Source: Parastagonospora avenae f. sp. tritici 18332-5 (lineage: Eukaryota; Ascomycota; Dothideomycetes; Pleosporales; Phaeosphaeriaceae). Taken from it: 64,000 nucleotides of DNA. Below, in pieces: positions 10,066-20,787 of the stretch. The notes beneath the pieces were generated by a model. The model was given only the letters and a program-made list of their open reading frames with translations. It was not told the DNA's origin and did no database searches. Position numbers and translations under genes: made by a program. The first letter of the stretch is position 1, and each line of letters starts with the position of its first letter. The DNA is taken from assembly GCA_022559985.1 (NCBI GenBank), contig JAFJTR010000014.1, positions 62,001 to 126,000 of the forward strand. The letters run 5' to 3'.

Positions 10066-10854
10066 ATATTCTTTTTGCGCTCGCTTGGACCATGGGAAGT
10101 GGTGGAGTGGTGGAGTGTCACCTTTTTGGACCCATTGGATCACCAACCAAGAACACTGGTGACGCATCTGCATGCTGACATAACTCACAACTATCAGAAT
10201 ACAACTGAAACAAACGTCCAGCCATTCGTTTACACTGTCGTTTTTCTTTTTCACAATTATTGTAGAGGCAGTACCCGGAGATGGACTGAGCTGCGGTCAG
10301 ACGAGCATCACAACACTAATGCGTCAAGGATTGAAAACAATTACAATATGAACGCCGAGAACGCCTACAGCAAGATCGAGTTACTGCAGGAGTCAGCGTT
10401 CATCTGGAAACATCTCTGCCACCAAATGACTCGCAGCGAGTGTCTCTTCATGTCTTTGCACAAGCTGATCGAAGCCTAATACTTTCCGCTTCTGCTTCTG
10501 AACCTCGTGAGATTGTTGAAACATTCTTGTTCCTGTGCGTGTGGCTGAGTACCATAAATATCGACTCAGTGTTGTGACTGACACTGTTAGCCTGACCCCG
10601 AATCATACTAAAACCGGGATCATCCCGCGAGTTCAAGATGCGCCACATTGATCTACTGCAATCATATTTCAGTTGGTGGACATAGCACGCTATGGCTTCA
10701 GGCGTCCTTCCTCAGACCACCGCCACGATGATTAGGAACCCCTAAGGCCACCACTAATAAAATAAAAGAGAATAATGAAGCATTCCATCCTCAATCCCCC
10801 CTCCTGACCACTTCGACATTCCACAAAAGACTGCGCGAAACCAATTCACTCGCC
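10066..10854. other. Intergenic, 0.8 kb
   Basis: Between the tRNA and the type I membrane protein gene. Only short ORFs without coding character. No repeats or RNA genes seen. Confidence 0.5.
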
Positions 10855-11857
10855 ATGGCTCGCGGAATCGGTCCTCTCATATCAATCTTACTCCTCACCA
10901 CATCATCAGTCGCTGCAGAATACACAAACTTCTTTTGGCCAAACGCCACGACGCAAACATGTCCCGGGATGAAATACCCCTGCGTTGCGCCAGCAATCTG
11001 CGCCCTCAGCGAACCGATGAAAGTCTACCACTGCTGCGTACCAGGAAACAAAGACGAAGTCTGCCACACATCGTCTCCAGCCTGCGATGGCGGCGGAAGT
11101 GGCAAACCGTCCGGCGCGCAGATATCATGCTCCAGTGGCTCGAATGCGTTCTGTTGTTTTAGGGATTCGTGAGTGTTTCGGAGAACGCAGTAAAACCGTA
11201 TGGGAGCTAATAGTAGGCAGGCAGAAATGCACGCAAAGCTTCAGTACGTCCCGATACCGTTTCAGTGCCCACGCGGAATAGCGCTGATGAATACGGCCAG
11301 ATCAAGTCAACGTCTGCTGGGCCACCGAGAGAAACCCCGTCGCCCTCCTCGACGACGCCATAATGAATCAAACGTACAAATCACTTCGCGCTGCAAAGCC
11401 TTCTGCCCCTTCGTATAGCATCGCACTTTCTGCACTTCAAAGTATGACTTCCATCACTGCGAGACCATCGGCGAGACGCACGCCAGCATCGGAGATATTG
11501 CCGTCGCCAACGTCGGGAATCTTACCGCCGCCGACATCCCTGACGAGGGAGTCTAGCGGCGGCGGTCTGTCGGGAGGAGCTATCGGTGGCATTGTGGGTG
11601 GAATAGTTGGAGGGATTGCAGTCATTGGAGGGATTATGTATTTCTTGTGGCGCGGCAGAAAACATTCGAAGGCCGTAAAAGAGGTCTATTCGTCATCTAC
11701 GCATGAATGGCACGAGAGCGTGGGGTATCGGCCAGATGTCGCAGAGATGCATAGCGCGAGTGTGCCACCCACGGAGAAGTATGCGAGCACTGGGTATGTG
11801 CCGGAAATGCCGGCGAATGAGATGCCGGTTGAGATGAGTGCGGACTCAGCGCGGTGA
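10855..11857 (+). CDS. Secreted/type I membrane protein with Cys-rich ectodomain and glycine-zipper TM helix
   Basis: Three exons: 10855-11168, a 23-bp microexon 11221-11243, and 11301-11857 (introns 52 and 57 bp), giving 297 residues. A signal peptide (MARGIGPLISILLLTTSSVAA) leads into an ectodomain of about 110 residues with about ten cysteines (CPGMKYPCVAP, YHCCVPG, NAFCCFRD, KCTQSF, VNVCW). A Ser/Thr/Pro-rich stalk follows. One TM helix is built on GGAIGGIVGGIVGGIAVIGG and ends YFLWRGRK. The cytoplasmic tail of about 75 residues is polar, with HEWHESVGYRPDVAEM and EKYASTGY. The overall plan is that of fungal cell-surface sensor-like proteins, but no WSC or other named domain is clear. The microexon is supported by frame and Cys continuity only. 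Confidence 0.72.
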
Positions 11858-12295
11858 GGTGGACGTATGGCTAAACAAAATATTGGATTCTGGCGATGGA
11901 TTATACCCAATAAGTGCATCTTCTAGTAACACGGGCGAACGATTGTTTAATGACTTCATGAGTGGCCATGGAGGGTGCATGAAGATGTTTGGTATTGCCG
12001 ATGAGATTGAATTAGGGAAAGTCTACGGCACTGAGATCATAGGGCCTAACTCCTTCTTGATGGAAAGGAAGGTAGAAGCGCGGAAGACTGATGCTAAATC
12101 ACCACGCCGTCGATACAAATCAGGCACGCGGTCTCGTCTGTATGCTGACGTATACAAAGACCAAAGAAGTAAAACGTTCGATGCCAGACAAGATTGTATC
12201 CTCCAATGCGTTCAAAGACCAAACTCCACCATGCAGCCGCTGCCCGATTTGATACACATGCTCTAAACTTGGCGACCGATCAGCTCAACGACGAC
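11858..12295. other. Intergenic between convergent genes
   Basis: Shared 3' region of the type I membrane protein gene (plus) and the nuclear-type gene (minus). The plus-strand frame 11838-12266 is not convincing. Confidence 0.45.
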
Positions 12296-13290
12296 CTACT
12301 TCAAGGCAGCCTGGCGCTGTTTGAACTCTTCCTCCGCCTCCTCCTTGGCCTTGCAGTACAGAAACTTGAGACGCGCAGCCTTGAGCTCGGCCTCGGCGAC
12401 CTCCAGCTCAGCCTCCATCTTCTGAACAGCAAGGGGCTGATCAGAAGAGTCGATGGACTCGGCGATGACGGAAGAGAGGTGAGCGGGAGCTGGAGACATG
12501 GAGTAGGCCGAAGGAGTCTGCGCCTTCGGACAGGAGGACTTGCCAAAGGGTGAGTCGCGGGCCTCGTCCTCCTCACCGTCAGAGTCGACGATCCTGCTAG
12601 GGCGGCGAAGACGAGGGCGGCTGCGGACTGGGCTGTCGGCAGGGCTGTCGCGCTCCATGGAGAAGCCAGACTTGCGTGCCTTGGCCTTGTCCTTGCGCTC
12701 GAAGCCGCCATCTTCGGAGCGGCGGAGGCGGTTGACTACTAGCATTAGACGTGGCATGTCACAAGAAGAGTGGATTAGAGCTTACCCTTGCGGCGCTTCG
12801 GCTGCACGCGTGCCTCGTAGATCTCGTGTCGGCCACGCTTCATACCAGAAGGGAGGTCAGGCTCGTGCAGTTCCTCCAGGTACGAGTCGGTAGACGATGA
12901 GCCAGACTCCTCCTGGGGAACAGGCTTCTTGCGGTTCGGATGCTCGTACTCATCCTTCAGCTCCTTGATGTCGCTCAGACGGCACCACGGATGCTTCTCC
13001 TCATGCTTGGCCACCTTGGCTCGGAGGTCTTGCTGAAAGAGTGCGAGGTCGCCCTTCTTGATGCGGGAAATGGCCATCAGGTCCTTGAGAAACTGGACGC
13101 CCCAGTTGCGCGGGTCGTTCTCAGTCTCATCCTTGATGTGATCACGTCGCTCACAGTCCCAAGCGCGCATGCGGATGTCCTCTGGAATGATTTCGACCGC
13201 ATCGGAGATCTTGAAGGAAGTCGCCAGTGCTGGAAGAAGGCAGTTGACCAGATCCTGGGTGTCAGCGTTGAGAGTATCGAAGCGGCCCAT
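12296..13290 (-). CDS. Putative nuclear basic/acidic protein with C-terminal coiled coil
   Basis: Exon 1 is 13290-12786 and exon 2 is 12738-12296, separated by a 47-bp intron (GTAAGC..GCTAG). The product is 315 residues. The N-terminal 110 residues look folded (LVNCLLPALATSF, DAVEIIPEDIRMRAWDCERRD, NWGVQFLKDLMAISRIKKGD). A bipartite nuclear localisation-like stretch follows (MKRGRHEIYEARVQPKRRKG). The middle is Ser/Arg/Pro-rich (RSRPRLRRPSRIVDSDGEEDE). The last 60 residues form a strongly helical coiled coil (KMEAELEVAEAELKAARLK, then AKEEAEEEFKQRQAALK). No catalytic motif. The start was chosen at the ATG that begins MGRFDTLNADTQ; an upstream in-frame ATG at 13368 is possible but gives an unlikely hydrophobic leader. 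Confidence 0.7.
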
Positions 13291-14390
13291 GATGATTGGT
13301 CTGCCGAGAAATCTACGGTTAGCTGAATGGTACGCAATGCTTTTGCAGGCAAAGTAAATGTGGTTCAAAAGATGTCAAGCAAGAGATTCGAGCGTCATGA
13401 TGTTGGGGTGAGAAAAACGAGTCCTGCACGAAATGCGGCTTGCGCTTCGCGGCGCAAAGCCATTTTGCTCTCGGCAAGGAAGTTATAGCACGTACCTTTA
13501 GGATGGAGAGAAGCTCTTGTTTGCTAGACGCGTTTATCAAATTGCTTTGATGAATAGTGCGTTGGGATGTGGTGGTGGAGGTGGGTAGGCTATGCGGCCT
13601 CTTATATCATCAAGCGCGCTAAGAGACCAGCTTGCGACACTGTGGGGTACCTACGGCAGCTGATTGTGCTTTGATGTCAAGTGAAAGATTTCGTGCTTGG
13701 TGATCTGTGCGTTATATGACAATCCGCCGCAGTAAAGCAGTGAAATTTTCAACAAGACTAGTTGCGACAGTGGGCTCTGGCGCCGCTGCTTGAATGACCA
13801 AAGCTGGTGAGACACCTTGAAGTAACAATCATATACAGAGAAGAAATTTGAGGTAGAAAAGACTTTATTTTGAGCGAAAGGATGCCTGAACACGAAAAGT
13901 TTGATGTTGAGAAGGCAGTGTGAAGTGAGAGAAGAGACCTGAATCTAAGCTCTTTTCGATCCTCGCGAGTACACAAACCATCTTTGAATGCGTAGATAAA
14001 TTTCTTGAACCCTCACCAGTTGTTCACCAGTTGTCTTGTATCTAAACAGGGCATATGTAGAGTCATTTCAAAGGCCATGATGAAGTTTCTTGGAGTATGA
14101 ACAAAATCCATGGTTAAGGCGGACCCCTGGTCAGTTAAAGCTCGCCCAGATGATATTGACACAACATTTTCTTCTCTGGACAGGAAGACATGCAACAAGG
14201 GGCTATGATGATGGGTGTTGATGCAAGAAGATGGTGTTGGTGTAAAAGTTGGAGAAACTACCGGCACCAATTCCTTTCGGAAACCGCAACCTTGGAACAT
14301 CTCGCTTCGACTTGCCCGCTTTCAACCCAACCACCCAGCTGGCTGACCACCAACCCAGAACAACTCCTATAGCAAATCATAACAAAAGAG
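13291..14390. other. Intergenic, 1.1 kb, between divergent genes
   Basis: Upstream region of the nuclear-type gene (minus) and the IMPACT-type gene (plus). No ORF here has coding character. AT-rich patches occur near 13650-13900. Confidence 0.5.
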
Positions 14391-15209
14391 ATGGCATTAA
14401 AAAGAGAGCGTTCCTCCTCCCCAAGCCCCCTCCCCACAATATTCAAATCCACCAAAATAGACGAACAAACCTCATCCTTCATCGGCGCCTTCTCCCCCAG
14501 CCTCTCCGCCAGCGCCCTCCAACACCTCCCAGAATTCCGATCCGCATCCCACAGAATCGCAGCATGGCGGAAACGCTCGCGGCAAAAATCACTCATGCCG
14601 AATTCAAAAATCCTGTATGATCTCGGCCACGACGATGATGGCGAGAAATGGGCTGGCGGCCGCCTCCAAAACGTCCTCAACGACACGCAAGCAGAAGGCA
14701 CCGTCGTGGTCGCACGCTGGTACGGCGGCCAAAACATCGGCCCCATCCGCTTCACGCACATTGAAAACTGCGCCAAGGAAGCCATCTGGAAATGGAAAGT
14801 CGCGGCCACAGCACAGGAGAAGGAGAGCGCGAGCAAGAAGCAAAGAACAGACGACGAGGCGAGACGGAAAGAACTCATCAAGAACTTGCAGGAGCGGGAT
14901 TTCAACATCTTCACGTTGCGGAAGCTGTTGGCGGAGAAGAAGGCGAAGTTGGAAGAGCAGGATGTTGCACCGCCGACGCCGCAGAAACCGCAGGTGTATG
15001 AGAAGATGGGGTTGGAGGCGTTGGGTAGGGTGGATAAGGCGAGGGATGCGACGATTGCGTTTGTGCTTAAGCAGATTGATAAGGTGGAGGAAGAGTTGAG
15101 GCTGGTGGAGGCGTTGGAGGAGGGGACGCCGGGGGAGGGGGAAGATGCGAAGGAGCTGCAGAGTCAAGGGAAGGTTAAGGAGTCTGCAGAGCCGTCGACG
15201 CCGAAGTGA
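14391..15209 (+). CDS. IMPACT/YIH1-fold (UPF0029) domain protein
   Basis: Intronless, 272 residues. Residues about 28-135 match the IMPACT N-terminal fold shared with Yih1, seen in ASHRIAAWRKRSRQKSL, then DDDGEKWAGGRLQNVL, then VVVARWYGGQNIGPIRFTHI. The DDDGE and ARWYGG blocks are the family signature. The C-terminal half is a charged helical region (EARRKELIKNLQERDFN and KKAKLEEQ) and an acidic tail. It lacks the RWD domain of true Yih1, so a role in Gcn2 control cannot be assumed. Fungal proteins of this layout are usually left uncharacterised. Base composition switches from C-rich to G-rich wobble positions halfway, but the frame is continuous. Confidence 0.82.
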   Translation: MALKRERSSSPSPLPTIFKSTKIDEQTSSFIGAFSPSLSASALQHLPEFRSASHRIAAWRKRSRQKSLMPNSKILYDLGHDDDGEKWAGGRLQNVLNDTQAEGTVVVARWYGGQNIGPIRFTHIENCAKEAIWKWKVAATAQEKESASKKQRTDDEARRKELIKNLQERDFNIFTLRKLLAEKKAKLEEQDVAPPTPQKPQVYEKMGLEALGRVDKARDATIAFVLKQIDKVEEELRLVEALEEGTPGEGEDAKELQSQGKVKESAEPSTPK

Positions 15210-15803
15210 TGCATTCGAGAGTATCGATGCTGAGGCCGCGTGGTGTTGGATTCGATCCTTAATCAAGAGTGCTTGACGTGACTGATATAAGCACCACGGC
15301 AGGGGCATCATCTGCATATCCGGAACAGTCTCTAGACCAACGCCGGCTGGCTCTTGGACAGGTTCCCGAGAGTTAGAAGTCTTGTGAGAGATCACGGGAG
15401 AATCAGCCTCCACGCTCTAGACATCCATAGTGGTTCTCTCCTGGCTAGCTATACGTGCATGATATATTGCAAGATCAAGAAGTGGCCATGGCAGGTCAGA
15501 GAATAGATCCAAAGCGAACGTATTCATCGTTCGTGCGGGAACTTGAAGACGTCGTTGATGACTTTCTATATTGGTGTTACATTTCCTCAGCGCAACTAAT
15601 GCATGCAAATGTACAATATGCTACAGCTGTCCACTCTTGCTTCCTATCCACCTTCGTCAAATACACATCCTCGACTGGGCAATTCCACTGAGATCGCATA
15701 ATGACATGGCATCTAGCCACACACTATTCCTGCTAACCCACCATCGCGCAATCGCATACCCACACCCCTCCGCCCGATCTTGACCTCATCCTCCTCCCTT
15801 CCC
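15210..15803. other. Intergenic between convergent genes
   Basis: 3' sides of the IMPACT-type gene and bL34m. Only short ORFs. No RNA gene or repeat noticed. Confidence 0.5.
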
Positions 15804-16270
15804 CTAATGACTCAAATTCCACCTCCCCTTCTTAACCCTCCGCATCAACGTCTTCCTCCCCTTCTTCGTCCGAATCCTGCTCAAAAACCCATGTCTCCGC
15901 TTCCGCACCAGATGGCTCGGGTTGTACGTATCTCTTGGCCCGCAGCGGATCTGCATACTGCCCAGGCCCGGGTGTGCGGAGATCTTGCCCACCAGGTCGA
16001 GTGTTTCTGAGGAACAGCCAAGTTGGGAGGATGGGCCGGGGGCGGAGAGCGTGCTGGGCGGGAAGAGCATGGGCCGGCGCGACGAGAGGATGGAGAAGGC
16101 GCGGAGGGATGATTGGAGTGTCCTGGGTGTGTTAGAGGGGTGGATGTGGGCATTGGGGTGCAGGAGAGGTACCGTTGTGGTGCGGCGATGTGTGTGAGGG
16201 AAGGTCTGATGGATGTAGATGCGCAAGTCGCCGGGCGCGCGACGATCCTCAGACACCGAAAAGCGTTCAT
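15804..16270 (-). CDS. MRPL34: Mitochondrial large-subunit ribosomal protein bL34m
   Basis: Exon 1 (16270-16173) and exon 2 (16122-15804) flank a 50-bp intron (GTACCT..CCCAG), giving 138 residues. The N-terminus is an Arg/Ala/Ser-rich mitochondrial presequence (MNAFRCLRIVARPATCAST). After a variable linker the last 45 residues are the bL34 core: TYNPSHLVRKRRHGFLSR, then RTKKGRKTLMRRVKKGRW. It is a component of the mitoribosome large subunit near the exit tunnel. A longer open frame reaching 16565 is not the start, because splicing joins exon 1 and gives the presequence. It is transcribed divergently from the gene starting at 16492. Confidence 0.93.
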
Positions 16271-16491
16271 ATTGACTGCTGTCGTCCCAATTGACTCTTC
16301 TCCTACTATTCGCGCGTTGAGTTGGTGTCGTAGAGTCTGGAAGCGTGGATATCATCGTCGACGGCGGAAGTCCGACAAGCGTCCATGTGGCCCGTGCCCG
16401 CAAAAAGTTCGAGCTCCCCGACCGAACCACCATCGCAACTTCTCCAACATCGCTGTCGCAAACACATTTCCGGCACACCCGCACGCGCAAA
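16271..16491. promoter_or_regulatory. Bidirectional promoter region
   Basis: A gap of 221 bp separates the start codons of bL34m (minus) and the Lys-rich protein gene (plus), so both promoters must lie here or overlap the neighbours. No specific site is claimed. Confidence 0.5.
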
Positions 16492-17085
16492 ATGTCTCTC
16501 GAAGCGCCCCCGCCAGCTCGCCATGTCTCGTCCACACCAATATCTCTCACCGACGCTTCGCACATGCTGGAAACCTACCTCGCCAACTCCGAAGGACATC
16601 CGCACCTGCACCCCGATGCGCTCATCACACCCACCGGCGTCACCTTCTCCTCGCATGGCGGCCCCATGGGTAGCGTAGTCATGCATAACCTGCGGCGCGT
16701 CGCCGCGGGTATGCGCGGCGAGTTTCTGGAGCCGGAGAAGACGCCCGAGCCCGAGGAAGACGAGGCCAGCGCGAAGACGTTCGGCGGGAAGAAGCGCAAG
16801 GATTTCTCGACGGTCACGGACGATGATTGGCAGGATAAAGCCGAGTATGAGGCGGAGCAGGGCGGGATTGAAGTCGGTGAGATTGGCGACCGCACGAATG
16901 TTGTGCAGGAGGGAGGGGAAGAGCCCGAGGTGCAGGTCACGGGTGGCGCAGAGGAGGGCGCGAAGAAGAGGAAGATGGAGGAGGGGGGCAAGATGGATAA
17001 AGAGGCGAGGAAACTGGCGAAGAAGGAGAGGGCGAAGCAGGAGAGGAGAGAGAAGGAGAAGAAGAGACAGGCGGAGAAAGCTTGA
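16492..17085 (+). CDS. Lys-rich nucleolar-type protein, possibly RPA14-like Pol I subunit
   Basis: Intronless, 197 residues from the ATG of MSLEAPPPARHV. An upstream in-frame ATG at 16345 overlaps the promoter and gives an unlikely leader. Residues about 20-75 form the conserved block (LTDASHMLETYLANSEGHP, then DALITPTGVTFSSHGG, then VVMHNLRRVAAGMRGEFLEPE). An acidic middle follows, then a strongly basic helical tail (DKEARKLAKKERAKQERR). The layout (short helical block ending in a helix with LRRVAAGMRGE, then a charged tail) recalls fungal RNA polymerase I subunit A14, but I cannot confirm this from the sequence alone. Other nucleolar ribosome-biogenesis factors remain possible. Confidence 0.6.
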   Translation: MSLEAPPPARHVSSTPISLTDASHMLETYLANSEGHPHLHPDALITPTGVTFSSHGGPMGSVVMHNLRRVAAGMRGEFLEPEKTPEPEEDEASAKTFGGKKRKDFSTVTDDDWQDKAEYEAEQGGIEVGEIGDRTNVVQEGGEEPEVQVTGGAEEGAKKRKMEEGGKMDKEARKLAKKERAKQERREKEKKRQAEKA

Positions 17086-17280
17086 AGAGCGCGCGGTGCT
17101 TGACGAAATCACGACTGCCGAAAATGCATCAGATGGCCTTTGGATATGAGGGTGGCTTTGCTAGGCTATCTGTTGTCTAAACGCACCACCGGCCCGGCGA
17201 CCAATTGTTCGTCCCCTGCGACTTTTAAGATTTTCACAGATTCGATCTTGTATATGATATCCTTCATTCCGCCGGACCTT

Positions 17281-18810
17281 TTACAGCTCGCGGTCCCCGG
17301 CTTTCACAGGCTTCTCGTCGTCTTTTGCCTTCTTCTCGGATATCTTCTTGTCGCCAGTCCAGTTCATCGCCTTGAGGCGCTCCGTCAGAATCGGGTGCGA
17401 GTGGTGGAAGCTGGAGTAGAACCAGTCGGCATCCATGCTCGACAAGTTCTGGATCTGAAGCTTGATGAGCGAAGCACCGAGCTCCTTTGCGTATCCGAGC
17501 TTGACCGCGAAGGCGTCTATAATGTTAGTTTTGGTTACATTGGTCTATCATGGGGAAACATACCAGCTTCGTACTCCATGCTGCGCGTCCAGATGTTCAA
17601 GAGGAGCTTGATGATCGAGTCGGTGGGCGAAAGGATCTCGTTGAACAGGATGAAGCCAACAATGTTCGGGCGCTCGCGGTGGAAGCCAAAGTCGGCATAC
17701 AGCGAGCGGTTGTTGATGAAGACGGAGAACAAGGCGAATATGTAGAATAGATGCGCCTGGCTAATGAAGAGGAGTCGCGAAGTGTGGTTCATCTGCCAGT
17801 GTCCAAGTTCGTGTGCCAAAACAGCTTCCACTTCCTTTTCGGTGCTCTTCTCCAGAAGTGTGTCGTAGATGACAATCTTCTTCTTGCCGATCCAGGGAAG
17901 TCCAGTGAAGTATGCGTTGCTGTGAGCGCTACGCTTGCTGCCGTCGATGACCTGTAATTCTGATAGGGGAAACTCAAGCTTAGTAGCGAGCGCCTCGACG
18001 CTCTCTTTCAACTTTCCAGGCTTGAGCGGTTCGAGCTTGTTGAACATGGGCACAATCAGGATCGGGTAGATGGTCATAGCCGAGATCTGGACAACCAGCA
18101 TGAACATCCAGAGGTAGTAGAAGAAGCCCTGTCCAGTCTTGTTGATGATGGAGAGGAACGCGCTGCCAATGGGAATACCGAATGCGATAGCCAGACCCTG
18201 GCCCTTGATCATATCCGTGAGCCAGAGCTTGATGGTCATCTTGTTGAAGCCAAACTTCTCCTCCAGAACGAAGGAGTGGTAGTATGAGAACGGTAGGCCA
18301 TAGATGAGGTCGATCCATCCAAGCATGTACATGAAGAGCAGAGACTGGGTAATCTCGCCGGAGAACCGGATAGGCGCATAGCGAGCTACGACGGTACCGG
18401 CGATGCCCCAGACGATTGGATAGACGTTGAAGTAGAGGACGGCGAGAGACTTGATCTGGTTGAAGATTTGCGACACGAAGCTGAACTTGGCCTTTGCGCG
18501 ACCGTATGCCTGCTGCCTGTAAGCTTGAGTGTGGGGTATGCAATTGCCATGCGTACCTGAGACTTGTCGAACGTTTCCGTATCGATTTCCTTGTTGAGAG
18601 CTTTGGGTACCGAGGTGCGCTGGAGGACGCGGTATTGCCTGAAGAGAAGCCAGTTTTCGAGGGTGAATTCAGCGAGCGAGAAGCCGACAACGAGGCGCTT
18701 CCATGGGAATAGTGGCCGGTCTAGCCAGCGCGCTAGGCGCTTGTGACTGTTAGCAAGATGGATTATGTGGCATTGTTAGAGCAACGTACCTGAAGAACTG
18801 CCTGAATCAT
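17281..18810 (-). CDS. STE24: CAAX prenyl protease STE24 (zinc metallopeptidase M48)
   Basis: Four exons: 18810-18790, 18739-18557, 18509-17564 and 17516-17281; introns are about 47-50 bp. The product is 461 residues (yeast 453). Ste24 is a multispan ER/inner nuclear membrane protease that removes the -aaX tripeptide from prenylated proteins and does a second cut in a-factor precursors. Visible marks: the N-terminal pattern FRQYRVLQ, then KEIDTETFDKSQ, then RAKAKFSF; several TM helices; the zinc motif HELGH at about 301-305; and the third zinc ligand in EYEADAF at about 380, split by the last intron. The C-terminus is Lys/Glu-rich. Exon 1 is only seven codons. The acceptor of intron 2 offers two in-frame CAG sites three bases apart (exon start 18512 or 18509); 18509 aligns best with yeast. 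Confidence 0.95.
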
Positions 18811-19447
18811 GATAGTTTGGTGGAGTGGAATGTGGAAGCACGACAGGCGAGAGTTGAGGACAGTTTCCCGCGTAAGCTGTAGGGCTGAGCTAGTGTCAGC
18901 CAATGGCGTCACATCGGTCACCGAGCATTGACCATCACTCTTTCACCCCACATTCGGAGCGGCACTCTACATGTATTTGCATCGTACACGACCATTATTG
19001 GCGATTCGCTGTGATCGGCAATATCCATCCTGCCAGTGTGCTTGACGGCATGTATTCGACCGAGTATCATGGCAATCGCAAGCAATGACAGCGCATAACA
19101 AGCAGCTTGCTGGATTACAAACGGCCACTATGGCGATGGCAAGGCCGCATTGGTAGGACGTCCACTGCCCTATCGGCCTATTCAAGGGCATTGCACGTAA
19201 GAAAGCGTGGTATTTGGCTTAGGCTGGCATTTCCAATCAGCAATATCTGCAGTGTAGAGGTAGGTGAAGAGAGAGGTGAGCTTCTTATCCTAGCCCAAGG
19301 CAGCCTCCTCAACAGTGAACGGAAGGCGCAAGCAATCACAGCTTCACCTCAAACGCTTGGCCAACCTTGCTATGCTACACTTCAATTCCCCCCAACAGCT
19401 CTCTACCACCCTTTAACGATAATATCAACCCAACATACTTATTCTGG
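18811..19447. other. Intergenic between divergent genes STE24 and zinc-ribbon copy 1
   Basis: About 640 bp with promoters of both genes expected. No coding frame or repeat supported. Confidence 0.5.
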
Positions 19448-20245
19448 ATGGCGCACAACTTAGCTCTCGCTCTGACGCTACGCAAAGGCAGTGTATTTAA
19501 GTCTCGCCGAATTTCAGGCCTTTTCATCCCAAATCTGCCAGAGATTCACGAGAACGCCCTCAAGCGACAAGCAAGCAACAGTTCGAGGCTTTCCGTCATA
19601 CTATCTCCTGCTCGACATTCAAAGGACAGCTCTCGCGATGAGAGTTTACAGGACACATTCGATACTGCTATTCCTGCCGAAGCGCCTACCGATCCTTCAC
19701 TCATACTCGAGAACAAATATCCCGCTATCCGCTCTCTTAGGACAGACGAAGACATCGGCGACGGGCTGTGGCTGTGTTGTCACTGTCGGCACGAGAACAC
19801 CATCCGACATTACAAGGGTCCACATCCATTCCAGTATCTCCGTTGCGGCCGATGCGATCGGAGAATGTGTACAGATTGCCACTCTTCTGAAGTTTTGACG
19901 CCCTGGCCGATGGGTATGATCAGCGCTCCTCGACCCGCCCCCGGACGAGAGGTGCGCTATTGCCATGTCTGCACGAATTGCGGCCTGAGCCATCGAGCGG
20001 AGATGGAGGGTACGACTCTTGACTTTTACGGAATCACGTGCTCTGGCTGCGGCACGTCATCTTACGGAGACTGGCCAAGATACCACATTGGCACCGTCGA
20101 GCCTTACCGAAGGGATCCAAACGCCAGCTTCGTGAAGCTTGTGATGGCCAAGGCGGAGTATGCTGCTAAATTACAGTTCCGATGGGAATTAGCAGCACTA
20201 GAGTCAAACATGGGAGCAGAGCTCAGAGCTACGAACCCCGGATGA
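19448..20245 (+). CDS. Double zinc-ribbon family protein, copy 1
   Basis: Intronless, 265 residues from MAHNLALALTLRKG. An upstream in-frame ATG at 19367 is less likely. The N-terminal 90 residues are basic and Ser-rich. The cysteine region starts at GDGLWLCCHCRHEN and runs through PHPFQYLRCGRCDRRMCTDC. A second cluster is VRYCHVCTNCGLSHRAEM, ending with ITCSGCGTSSYGDW. The CxC / CxxC pairs suggest two zinc ribbons; such proteins are sometimes labelled probable double zinc ribbon in Dothideomycetes. The helical tail (AKAEYAAKLQFRWELAALES) aligns with the tail of copy 4. No DNA-binding or enzymatic role is known to me. It is the first of four copies on the plus strand up to 28.3 kb. Confidence 0.8.
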   Translation: MAHNLALALTLRKGSVFKSRRISGLFIPNLPEIHENALKRQASNSSRLSVILSPARHSKDSSRDESLQDTFDTAIPAEAPTDPSLILENKYPAIRSLRTDEDIGDGLWLCCHCRHENTIRHYKGPHPFQYLRCGRCDRRMCTDCHSSEVLTPWPMGMISAPRPAPGREVRYCHVCTNCGLSHRAEMEGTTLDFYGITCSGCGTSSYGDWPRYHIGTVEPYRRDPNASFVKLVMAKAEYAAKLQFRWELAALESNMGAELRATNPG

Positions 20246-20787
20246 GCGACCACCCACGACATGGAAGAATGATTCTAGATACGAGATCTGCGCGCGGGGC
20301 TCTACATCAAAGCCTCACCCGGAGCTCAGGCGACTGCAACATTTGCTGAACGTTGTCACAGGCCCATCCTGTATCGGCCAAGCTGATCTATGAGCCTGGG
20401 ACTTTGCGACATCGAAGACATGTATGTAGGAATGAAACTGAAGATTAGCAGGCCAGAAACGCGGTGCACATTGTTCAAAGTGAGTGTCTTCATTTTAGAG
20501 TCATATCTCAGTCATTGTATTATATCTTCTCACAATTGTCGCCTCCGATTCTCACAACGCAAGTATATACAATGATTTTTCCAAGTATATACACGATGGA
20601 CATCTTGTGCCCACATCGGCTTACGGGACCCTGCCGCAAGACGTCTATAAGAGACTTCCCTCCGCCACCTCTTGCATCCAGTGAAAGCCACTACAAAGTC
20701 TCCAAAACACTATCAACACCGCGTCTGAAATAGTCTCACCATCGCGACTCCTCCAGAACAGCAGCCATCCCACATTAGAGATATGAC
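20246..20787. other. Spacer between zinc-ribbon copies 1 and 2
   Basis: About 540 bp; no further conserved cysteine block or ORF of interest. Confidence 0.5.

Noticed and set aside
11838..12266. A 142-codon plus ORF after the type I membrane protein gene
   Set aside because: Overlaps the end of the upstream CDS and lacks protein-like blocks. Probably 3' UTR.
15804..16565. A 253-codon minus frame covering bL34m and extending upstream
   Set aside because: Its N-terminal half overlaps the divergent promoter and lacks a presequence. Splicing exon 16270-16173 to 16122 gives a proper mitochondrial leader.
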